From NCBI GenBank assembly GCA_023078555.1, contig CM041201.1:6641172-6705171 (forward strand): 64,000 bases of DNA, given 5' to 3'. Each line of letters starts with the position of its first letter. Position 1 is the stretch's first letter. Shown piece after piece: positions 11,935 to 23,000 of the stretch. The position numbers were made by a program, and so were the translations under genes. This DNA is from Ulva prolifera (lineage: Eukaryota; Chlorophyta; Ulvophyceae; Ulvales; Ulvaceae). The notes beneath the pieces were generated by a model. The model did no database searches. It was given only the letters and a program-made list of their open reading frames with translations, and was not told where the DNA came from.

Positions 11935-13240
11935 TCAGTTTGGGATTTGCCAGTCCACTTCTGGAAAACCTTTTGCCTTGAGGGCTGCGTTGGCTTGAGA
12001 GAAGTGTCTGCAGCCAAAGAAGCCCCGATGAGCGGACAACCCACTAGGGTGTGCGCACTCGAGGATGGTATGCTGATTCGGATGAACGGCCTTTTTGCGG
12101 GCCTGCGCATGCTTGCCCCATAGCAGGAACACCAGCCCGTGCTGTTTTCTACTCAGATACGAAATCACAGTTTCTGTGAATATCTCCCAGCCCTTCTTCG
12201 AATGTGAATTTGCTTTGTGAGCCTGCATATAAATACGCATCATTTGCAGCACGCTGCATGTGCACAACGGGCTGATTGTGGGCATGGTTTACTCGATGGC
12301 GCTGGCTGAGTGCACGCACCTCGACAGTCAGCGATGTGTTGAGTAGAAGCACTCCTTGCTTGGCCCAAGCCTCCAAGTGGCCATGCCGTGGTATGTTACA
12401 GCCTACGTCACTCTGAATCTCTTTGTATATGTTCTGTAGGCTGGACGGAATCTGCACTGGGACCGCATATGGCACTATATCAGCCCATACCCGCAGCTGA
12501 AACGGACGAAGACACCTTGATTGCATGATGAGCACCCCACCTTTTGACCTTTGGGAACACTGAAACTCCAGCCCTCTGCTTGGCCTACTCCGTGATACGG
12601 ATCTTGGCCGATGATCACAACACGAACTGCTGTCAGTGGCACAGAGTTCATTGACCGAAATATGTGCTCTCGCCGCGGGTAAACTGTTTTCGTGGCCCAC
12701 TCCGATCGCATGAAGGACTCTAATTTCGTCCAGTATGGCTTTTTAGCCTCTGCTGAAGCCAGCTCGCTCCATGAGTCCTCGATGATCAGCGGCCGAAGGG
12801 TGCACACAGCAGATTGTGGTCCACAGGCCTGGGCACCTACATCATCTTCACATACTGTGTGCACGATGTATTAGAAAAACTTGTAACATGGTCGTCGTTT
12901 TAATACAGAGGTTCGCTGGACATCTGCGCTGCGTAAAGCTGCGGCTTGAGTTGCTGTCCTGTGAATTTGAACGTCGTTACCACGCGTGAAAGCAGATAGC
13001 AAGTGCTGTACCCGAAATGATGCTCTTGTATCTCCTTGTATCGTTTCCTGAAGCCTCCGTTGCCTCCGCCACGTCATATGAACGTCGTGTCGGGCTGGAC
13101 TCGTCTGGTCGTTCTCTCTTTTGAGCACTGCCAGACGCCGACATAGGCTTGAAGAACTTAGCTATTGTCATCGTCTGCCTGGATGCAGTTCGCAGACTTG
13201 ATAGGAGATTCCTGGATTTCACGAGTGCTCGCCCTGCCAT
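11935..13240 (-). CDS. UNG: Uracil-DNA glycosylase, family 1 (UNG)
   Basis: Exons complement(11935..12222, 12320..12451, 12541..12828, 12907..12953, 13012..13240) are phase-consistent and give 327 residues. The water-activating motif GQDPYHG (about 166-172) holds the catalytic Asp. It is followed by [18 protein letters not shown] (uracil pocket Asn), GLVFLLWG, and the DNA-intercalation loop [15 protein letters not shown] (catalytic His about 290), where the usual HPSPLS is HPSGLS. It removes uracil from DNA in base-excision repair. Residues 1-23 are Arg/Ser/Leu-rich without acids, like a mitochondrial presequence. An internal ATG at 13171 (Met24) opens MTIAKFFKP, close to a PCNA-binding box, followed by a basic KRERP nuclear-type patch. 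Exons 1-2 are less certain than the catalytic exons. Confidence 0.93.
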
Positions 13241-13684
13241 GCAAACGTATCAGAGCCCAGCGATCATAGTTGCTAAGACTTGACACGGCGAGCAGCGCAA
13301 TACAGTTCGTAACAGATGGAACAAGTAGTCATGAAAAGACATGGGCGATATTGTGTGCTAGACTCATGTCTGCGCGCTGTATGCCGAGCAGTTCCGTGCA
13401 TCAGGTCGTTTGAATCGTGCTCATGCACCGAGCCCTCGCGAGGACTCGATGCACTGTCCCGGCCGTTGCTGTATGCAGGGATCTGAAGCACACATTGAAT
13501 AGAGCTGCACACAGAAAAGTGTGCACCAGACTGTCTTCTGAAAGACACACACAGCTGGTGGATGCGCTGTTTGCTGAGCTCACTTCTTCACTTCATTAGG
13601 CCGGTGGCGGAATTGGTTTGCTACGCGGTAAATAATTTATAGACCAATACTCACCATCCCTGAAACGCTTGCTCCCGTCCTGCC

Positions 13685-16600
13685 ATGGCCGATCAGGTGA
13701 TGAGTATCTTGCATATGGGCGAGAAACAGCTCACGGGTGGTTCGCTATGGAGCTCTGCCGCGGCAACAAAGGTACCACACGTCCCTTGCAGCTGACGTAC
13801 TGCAAAAGCGAAAAACGTGGCATGGTTGTGTCGTTTTGAAAGCGGCTCGTACTAGACATACGCGCACTGATCAGTCTGTCGCCATCCAGCAAGGTATGTG
13901 TGCAGCGAAAACTCGCCATCAGCCGGTCCCAGAAAGTTACTGCGCATCAGAAGAAGATCTCAGGCGCACCAGCGGATCCTAGCTCCCATTTCGGGACACG
14001 CCTTCGTGGATTCAAGCCGCGTCCGGCGCAGGTTCCTGTAACGACACGCAATTTGGACCACATGCCATCCGTACTGATGCAGGTATGGTGCGCCCGACCC
14101 AGAATCACACCGCTTGTGCAGATGCTCGCCGAGACACGATATGCCGCGCCAAGCTTTGCAATTACAGGCTGCGCTGCAAGCTGCTATGGCATGGGAGAGT
14201 GGTCAACAGCTCTTCCAACAGGGGCATTCAGAGGATTCTGTGGCGCCCCTGCCCACAGATAAACCAGCAGGCGATAACGCAAAACAGCTTATAGCCACCA
14301 ACCTGGAGACTGTGCACTGGTCCCAGAACCGGTTCAAACCGACTGCGACAGACAGGTGCAGTCTGCCCAGACCTGAATGATGAGACTTCAGACTTTTGGT
14401 AAACGGTGACGGTCCCTGGCCCTCTCGCCACAACAGTTGTCGTAGGCATCAAGATGGCTAGCTGTTTATAGCACTGATGAAGTCATCGACACTGAACCTG
14501 TGGAGCAGAAAAGCAGCACACGAAGAGCTGCTGTTTTGCCTGGGACATGGCTTCAAGCAGTGGATCACATGCCGGGTAGAAAGCGGTCGAAGTCTGCTAC
14601 ACGCTTGCGCCGGATGCTCGAGATGTTAAAGACCTGGCCGAGTGATGGCATCCCCATCAGCCTTGACGAGTTGCCGGCTGAGGTCCTCCCTCTCCAACCT
14701 CATTATGCCAGCGACACAGTCAGGTAGATCATGGCTGACCTGTGGGCCCCTTGCACATGCCTGCTGACCACACAATTGGATCCGAGTCTCACGCAGCGCT
14801 GGTGGATGACCAGTACACAGAATCACACTGCCAGTGGAACACGAGGCACTCTTGACTTCACAGCAGGCAGACATGCTTGCAGGTGGCAGGCATCGTCATG
14901 GGCAAAGCTGCCAGTGCAGCTGCATTTCTGGGCATGGAGGGTACAAGCGTCAGCACTATTGGCGTCGGCACAGCAGCTGTGATGGCGGAGGGTGTCTCAA
15001 GTGAGACTCTCACAGACGCGGTGTGCGGCCAGGTAGGCTATCCTTTTGACCTCGTCGTGCCCGGCATGTTGGCCCACAATATGCTGGAATTCTTCGTTGA
15101 CAATGGCACAGGCAAGGTTCGGCTGAAGCTCATGAAGGACTGGCATCGTGCAGCTGGACCCCCTGACTCGTGTGGTGAGGCCCTGGCCTGTGATGTATGT
15201 GCATGCTGGTGGTGAAAAAACACATCCCGATTGCTGTGGCGTATCAATCTAGAGAGCATTGGTGTCTGACCCCCCGTTCGTGGAGAGGGCTATCGTGAGG
15301 AGGCTCCATGTTGCGGGTTGGCTCATGTAGCAAGGGCGTCACGCCTTGGGTATAGCAAGGATTTTTGCAAGCATACCCTGAGACTGTACATAACATAGCC
15401 GACGTGTGACCGCTAGACCTGGTATAGACCGCTACCAGACCAACCAAATACTACAGCTGGGGCTGGAGACGCTGCCAGGGATGGGTCGGCCGGCCTGAAC
15501 GATCTATGATTGTTGCTCGCGGATGAGGGATGTCAGCTGATATGCACTGCAAGCAGGCGGATCAAACAACAGCGGGATGCACAAGGATTTCATGGAGATG
15601 CTGCTGCGCGCGTATGACTCCATGGGCCGCGATGTGTTCAGCAGTAGCAGCGAGTCAGACACTGCCGACTACAGCAAAGACTTTAGCAGCTTTGGTGGAA
15701 GCAGCGACGATTCCAAAGAGCGGGGTACCAACCCTGGCGCGTCTGCAACCCATCGGCCGCACGCGCTGCAGCCACACGGCCGCTCCTCGCAGCCTGGCGT
15801 GGGTAGTCGCATGTTGCATGACACTGCAGGGCGCCCCGTGATGCGTCAGGGCAGAGGTTTGCGTAATCACTCTCAAGTTGGGACAGCCACTAGAGCTGCC
15901 TTGCAATCGGCGTCTGATGCAGACGACTGCCCGCTGAGCTGGGGCGCACGTGGCGACGAGGGCGACAGGACGGAGGTCGCTCTGCGGGATGCGACGCAGG
16001 CCAAGGCGGCGGTGTGGCCCAGCTGTACTGCGCCTCAGGTCTCACATGTCATCACGGCATTGCCAGAACTTGCGCATACAGTGGATGCAGTGACTTTGTC
16101 TTCAAGCAGCGCATATAGCATCAAGTGACCGGCAGGTGGACGAGGTGCGGGGCCCTGGGCGCGGCCTCAAGCCGGCCACAGCGAAGCCCGTTGTCTCTTC
16201 GTGGCAATTACTTCACATGAGGTTCTGCATTCCTGCAGCTCCGGATCAGCCCTGTGCGGGTGCCTATGCTGCCGTTGGCTGGAACGTGGTGTGAGCCGGT
16301 GTCTGCCGCTTGAAAGCTGACATGCAGTGCAATATGCAGTGCGTCGTGCGCCGCTCTGTCATGGATCCTGTTGGCCACAGTGCAGCAACACACCGCGTTG
16401 CCGGCGGCGGCCTGAGTGCCGTGCAGCTCCGTGGCGTGGGCGGCGCCGCCCTGCAGGTCGACCTCCTCGACGCTCAAGATCTACTGGAGCTGCCGCCGTG
16501 GGACGCAGGGCTAGCACACCGCAGAGGCGCAGGAATCTGCGTATATATTGTGCCGGACGGCGTCGGCCGGCTTCTGCGCATCGTGGATGGGGGCTCCGAA

Positions 16601-19600
16601 CGGGGGCTGCTGCAGGTGGCAGACGTGACGGCGGTCGTAGAGGAGGTGACGCTGATGATGCAGGGCGCCCTTACGCCGCCGGAGCCTCCAGCTCGGCCTC
16701 AGATGCTCTTTGCTCAGCACCTCAGTGCAAACGAGTGCGGTTCCTCGGAGTTTGCGAGTCCGACCATGCGTGGCGAGTAGGGGTGGCCTTGCCGCAGGCC
16801 CGTGAGCTATCTGGCTCAGAGTTGCTTTGCGGGGTCATGTGGCTCCAAGGGCTGCAAATTGAACAGGCACCGTGCAATTGGTAGGTTTGCCTGCTGCACT
16901 GCTTTGCTGAGCTGGGCTTGAACAGAGGGAGTTCTGGTGCAGGCGGGCGCTCGCCCAGGACGCAGTGCACCGCTACGTCCACAGCACGGGACTGCAGACC
17001 GTGCAGGAGCTGCTCGCCACAATGAGGGTCAGCAGTGCCAGCACACCTGCCGGTGCAGGCGGCCTGAAGCTGGACCCGCTGTCAGTGAATGCACGGAGCA
17101 CGGCACGATCTGCGCAGCAGGGGGTTGAGCGCAGGGATGCACAGCGGGATGGTGGCGGTGGCCACCAGGGCATTACGGGCCGGGGCCCGAACAGTGGTGC
17201 AGGTACATGGTTGTATGAGAGCATCCAAGTGGCGCGTAGAGCTGGGGTCATGGGGGATGTGGCCATGGCGACGGTCCGGTTGAGCAATACAAGGCTGCGC
17301 GCACGTGATCCTGACAAGTGGCGGGTCCCTGGGTCTGCAGTGGACTACTTCCTTCCGCCCGGTGGGCTCGAAGGGAACACCAAGGTAAGCGGGGGGATCT
17401 ATCGCGACTTGGAGCCTGGGGCTCGCAGATTCCATGTGCCGGCTGTGAATGCGGGGCTCCGCCCCGGTGGGCATGTGCAAATGGGAGACTCAGCCGACTC
17501 AGCCCCTCCCGTTCGTGCCGGCAAGCAGGGGCATGCAGGCGGATCGTGGCGGTTCTCTGGCGCAGGTGAAGGGCAGTTCTCAGGCCACGTGCTGGGGTCC
17601 GACCTGGTGTCAGGCGAGGCCGCCCGTGGGCCTCGGCTGGCGCCATGGAGAGCAGGCGCGCCGCACCTCAGACACCTTTGATGTGGCGTCGAGTTGGTCA
17701 TGCACGAGATTGCATGTGATTCGTTGCGCAAGACAGGTGTATGGGCACTGGACAGTGTTTTACATCAATGCATGATCACCTGCTCTTCCGGCATTCAGCC
17801 CTGTGCATGACAGGACTTGGCAGTTGGATCTCAGCATGCAACTGCGGCAGCCCAGGAAGCTTGACATTGCTATCCCTGTTCAGGCCAAGCTTCGGGGGCT
17901 GCTGCCCCCGACAGCGACAGCTTCAGCTTTGAGCCCTTGAACCGGCCTGGAAAGGCACGTCAGGGGTCATGCGGTCCGATCTGGAGACCCTCCGGCGTCG
18001 CACACGGTGACTCAGATGTGCAGTACTCAGTGACAGGAAGGCTATCTGCTGCTGATGTGGATCGCATCAAGAAATTTGGCTGGAACCGATCGGTGGAGTG
18101 GCAAGCTGCAAGCATGGTGTGCTTCTCCTGTGCACAACAGGGGCATGCCTTCACTGCACCCAATGGTCTCTGCACACTGCAGTCGTTAGCTACGGCTAGC
18201 CGAGCTCTGCCGTGTGCCGAGTCGGAGTCTGCTCGGAGCCATGGCTCGCAACGACGCAGCTGGTCGTCAGGTAGGCCTGAGGTTCGAAACGCGCGTTCGC
18301 AGTCCCTTCGATGTGGTCCGGTGACACAGTGAAAGGCGCCATGGTATCTCCACGCGCTTCTGTTGGAAATGATGGGATTCCTTTACGACAGATGAGTGAT
18401 GCCCCGGGGTTCTGAAGCTGCTTTGACGTTCCTGTCTTCATAATTACGAGATGGCGGGGGCAGCGTGGTGTACGTCTGGTTTGGAGAATGATACGTCGCA
18501 GCGGCTGCCACCTTAAGCCGACGTTGGTAGCATGCACCCGCTTACTTGGCGACTTATAGAGGGGGTCAAACGCAACCAAAAATCTCAAGCACCAGAATTA
18601 TAGCACGTGCACGGCCAGTATTGTACGCGCACTGCGGTGCAGGAGGCCGCACGTGCAAGCTCGGCACGGAGGCAGCAGGGGGGGTTGGAGCGATCAGACC
18701 ACCCGCAGCCACAGGCATTGTCTGACGTGGACTACGATGACGTGGCGCACCACATGGCCAAGCTAATGCAGCTATACCGCAGCGAGGCGCTGGACACGCT
18801 GCGGGCCGGCGGCGGCGAGCGGCGCCTGTGGGAGGCAGCCACCCGGCACCTCGCACATGCGGTGCAGGTTGACCCTCGCACCGGCGAAGCGCTGCTGCGG
18901 GTTGCGGACGGCCACACAGCACGCAGCACGCACCTGCTGCAGGCGCTGCACGTTGCGGCTGGGGCATCAACATGGCAGGCCCAAGAAATGCCGGCGGTTG
19001 GGCTGCCTGTGCCAGTTATGCCGGCGGTGGACTTCCGATGCCGTGAGGGGCAAGTGGCGCAGCCGGTGGCAGATTCTCATCAGGCGCAGCCTGAGTTCTT
19101 GGTTGGCGGACATGAGGCACTGGAAACAATAATGGGGGAGGCAGCAGGCTCAGGGAAGCTCGTCGTGGCCGCACCCGATGTTGCGTCGCATGTTGTACAT
19201 ACTCGCAGTAAACCGGTGCCACAGCCACGAAGTGTTCAGCCACGGAGGCCGGACAGGCGTCCCCAGCGCAGAGTGTGGCCAGCGCATTGGCCATTGACAG
19301 CTGCACATGTTCCAGTGCCGTTGCTGGATGGTGGTGCCTTGGAGGGACGATTGCTGGCCCAGCCGGTTGGACCTGCGCCTGCAAATATCGAGGTATCATT
19401 GATGTGTGATGTGGACACTGCTGAAGGGACTGGCTTGGATGGCGTCCGAATCGATAATCACAGCGCGGCAGGCTCGGACAAACCCCACGGCACAGTGTTA
19501 GCATTGTGTGGTGAGCACACGGCCGCACACGGAAGTGTCCGTGTTGATGTGGTGAGTGACGATGTGCACGGCACACCATGTGGACATGGCGGTGTTGAGC

Positions 19601-19782
19601 ATCGAAGGCGACGGGTTCCTTCACCTCGTATGCTAAGGGTTGGTATTGCGAAGGCGGCTGGACACCTGCAGCAAGCACTTCCGTATCGCTCTCGCAGTGG
19701 TCCTGTTCAGGCCGCCCTGATGGCCAAAGTGGCAGATCGGGTGCTGCTGAGTGACTTTGATTCACAGCTACCCACACAGTAG
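13685..19782 (+). CDS. Uncharacterised GC-rich gene(s), multi-exon (approximate)
   Basis: A plus-strand run of exon-like segments, model not closed. Visible pieces: 13685 start MADQVMSILHMGEKQLTGG; about 13900-14030 basic segment RKLAISRSQKVTAHQKK; about 14500-14725; about 14885-15150 with MGKAASAAAFLGMEG and YPFDLVVPGMLAHNMLEFF; 15577-16128 Ser/Asp-rich with SSSSESDTADYSKD; 16310-16780 with GICVYIVPDGVGRLLRIVDG; about 17200-17680 with DPDKWRVPGSAVDYFLPPGG; about 17890-18110 with YSVTGRLSAADVDRIKKFG; 18607-19782, a long final exon with a helical stretch around MAKLMQLYRSEALDTL then a low-complexity tail. Much of it looks disordered. It could be one large scaffold-like protein or two genes. 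No family recognised. It converges on TRRAP. Confidence 0.45.
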
Positions 19783-19976
19783 TAGGGATAGCCAAGCTGC
19801 GTTTCGTGCCGGCCGAACTCAGGACTCAGATTCATTACAATCAGAAGGCCTTCCTACAATCACAGTTCTCACACACCGGTGTTGGTAGATGCAATGATAT
19901 GGTAGATATGTCAAAGAATATTACAATCTCATCCATGGCAAGTCCGTGTGCCGATCACGTTTGGGCCATCTCAACA

Positions 19977-19982
19977 AATAAA
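19977..19982 (+). terminator. AATAAA, possible polyadenylation signal
   Basis: AATAAA sits 195 nt after the stop at 19782 of the plus-strand gene and before the end of convergent TRRAP. The placement suits a poly(A) signal, but one hexamer is weak evidence. Confidence 0.35.
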
Positions 19983-20033
19983 ATGCCCCTAGACTAGATT
20001 CAGACGTCTCGAATTTCGAAGATGCGTCATTGC

Positions 20034-23000
20034 TCAGAACCAAGGGTGGAACACTGGGTCCTGGACCGCAAGGTTCTTGGGTGAAGTCGCCGCCTTGTGG
20101 AGAGCTCGGGCCTTCAGGATTGCCCCCGAACTGTCATTCACACCTGCAACACTCTGCAAACGACCAAAGCTGTCCTGGACTGCAAGAAGCATCACGTTGC
20201 CCAGACGCTGGTGAGCATGCTCCATTTCATCAACGCTTTTGGCCCTTGACTTGAGAGCTTTGCGATTCTGCCCAAACACGTCATCCCTGCATGACTGTCA
20301 CCATGTGTACAAAGGTGGCACTTCCAAAACAGGATGACGAAGCAAGAAGCTCAACAGGTGGCAAATAAATCATGTAGGATTCAATAAAAATGCGATTGCA
20401 TGATTCTATTCCAAAAGCACAACACCAGTCATTCATGCTGCGGTGGTGCTGCGAGTCTGTGACTCTACTTGCAGTGAGAGACGCACCGGAAGAAGAGGTG
20501 AAGCGCCCACTTGAGATTCTGTTTCGTGCCGGTCATTGACTGAGAGGCCAGCGCCTGTGTCACAAGGAACCAGCCTTCAATGCCGTACTGCGAGATGAAG
20601 CTTGACATGTTGCGTGTCATCCGGTATGGCATGTCCGCGTTCCGTGCCTTGACCTCCTGGTTATAATGGACTGCCATGTCCTGTAGATACACTGCGCCCG
20701 ACGCGCGAGCAAACACGAAGCGGTGCGGGGTGCTGGCCATACAGCTGAAGAGGTATGAGAACAGCGAGGTGAGCGCCGCCTGCGCCGCAAACTGCTTCCG
20801 GAACAGAAACACGTGGCTTGCGGTGGGCAGCGACTTGAACATGTACTTGGAGAGAATCTGGTCTGAGATGGTGCGCGTCGCGCTGACGATGTCCGTGAAA
20901 GCCCGCAGCTTGTGCTGGTCCATTGGTGCTGCACGCACGAAACCCATTCATCCCTATGCCTGGCTGTCTGGGCTTGTCCAGCAGTACAGACAGTGCCACT
21001 TCACTAGTATACGTGGAGCGGACACGCAAAATAGGGCCATGGGGATCAAGGAGATTGTGAAGGGCATACTTGAGGGGTCCTTTTCAGCATACTTGTGCAC
21101 GCCCTCTTTGAAAAAGGTGATGATGCGCTCCGGCTCGCGGCCAGCGCTCTCGCAGTGCAGGTCGTACACGTCCGCTAGCGTCATGCAACTCGGCTCCTCC
21201 TGCACCATGCGCGCCTGCGGCCACAGCGACACGATAATTGGCGCGTACAACTGCAGGTTGCGCCGGCGCGCCTCTGGGTGCTTGCGTAGCAGCCAGTTCG
21301 CCGACCTGCATGCCAGCGCCACCCTCAGCCTGACCAGCAAGGATATCTGCACATGTGCTTGGCAGCGCTCGGCCCTCTCGCCCCAGTGGACTATACAAGA
21401 GGGTGTGCGTACAACACCGGATTCAGTGGAGTGCGGCTGCACACCTGTAGACGCCCATGACACGAGCATCTGAGGTGTTGGGCAGTTGACCTGAATAGAT
21501 CGCAAAGAAGCGCGAGTTGCCGTCTGAGCAGATGAACTCAATCCGCCGCAGCGTGACGCCGTGGCGCCGCATGAGCCGCACGTGCGACCCGATGCTCTCT
21601 ACAAAGACGGTCTCATCGGGAACAAAGTCGGCCTGCTGGAACTGGCCAGGGAGCTCGAGGTCCGAGCAATCGAGGGCCGCGAGCATTGGGAACTCCTCGA
21701 CGAGATGCTGCAGTGCCGGGAACTTGGCATCGCACATCTCCCGCAGCTTTGTCAGCCACTTCTGCATGCAACCCACAGCATGACGGTACGAACGCTGTGC
21801 TGCTGAGATCTGCCGGGCACCGCTGACGCACACTAGCACTCCACAGATGTGCCAACATGGATGGACCTAGTCGTGGTGAGGGTTGGGTGGCAAACCGCTG
21901 AATGCGGTACAGGCGTGACTACCACCGCCGTGGTGCAGGTGTTCAATAGCTGACCAGGCCGTCGCGACTGGAAAATTTGCAAGCCGGCGGCAGTGAGTTA
22001 TGACTGACATATCGGACAAAGGAAGGGTGCGCTGCGTCAGGCTAGAACGCACCTTGAGGGACTCCATCAGGCTGCGCAGCGACGTCTTGGTTGACGGCTG
22101 CACGTCATTCACGAAGCTTTGGCGCATCTCCACGGGCATGCCGCGGCGGCGGCCGGAGGCCTGCATCTCGTGCGCGAGGCACGCGTCGCACACGTTCTGC
22201 AGCTCGCGCTTCATGTCGTCTGGCACGTCCGCCGACTGCGGCCGCGGTAGGCGCAGGCAGCGCTGCAGGAGCGTGTACACGACGTTGTACAGCCGCTCCT
22301 CCGGCCGCGAGTTGAAGCGCGTGATGACCTCGCTGATGAAGCGCTCGAGGTTGCACGCGGATAGCTGCTGCCGCATGCGCAGTGTGTCAAACAGATCGCG
22401 GCCCATCTCAAACGCCCACCGCTCCGGCAAGTTCTTCGCCTCCTGCTTTTTACTCGCCTGCACCATGGCCACATCTGATGTTGAAGTTGTCTTCCCCAGA
22501 TCACGCCCAGGCACGCCTTTGACACGAAGTGGACCACTGCAAACACGCGTTGCAGCGCTGTCTTTACGTGAGGCCCGGGGGGCTTTCAGAGAGGCAGGGG
22601 CGCACCGTGTCTCCCTCTCCAGAGTTGTCATGCTCCTTGATCCAGCGCTGCACGCTGTCGCGGGCGTGATACACGCCGACGCGTAGCGGGCAGTACGCCG
22701 CCTGTGGGAAGCTGACGGCGACGTGGCGCAGCAGCCACTTGGCGATGTCACGCTCGCCGCGCGTCAGGCCCTCCACGAGGTGCGAGATGTGTGGCAGCAG
22801 CACCTGCGCCGGCAGGCCCTGCTGCAGCTCCTCCTTCACAACGGGGTGCAGCGGCGAGGGGTTGGCGAAGGAGTTGTGCGAGAGGATTGCAAGGAGGTGC
22901 GGCACAAGGAAGGGGCCGTACGCCGAGTGGATGCGCAGTGCGGTGAAGAAGCATGCGACTGCGTTCTCCGTGTACTCCTGCTGCTTCGACATCAGCTGCC

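Noticed and set aside
16327..16884. 185-codon Arg-rich plus-strand ORF
   Set aside because: Its Arg/Ala/Gly composition is typical of an out-of-frame reading of GC-rich DNA; the overlapping frame at 16310 looks more like protein.
22000..22686. 228-codon plus-strand ORF, and others at 23121-23735 and 27351-28157
   Set aside because: They lie antisense to firmly recognised TRRAP exons and have shadow-like Arg/Ser/Ala composition with no motifs.
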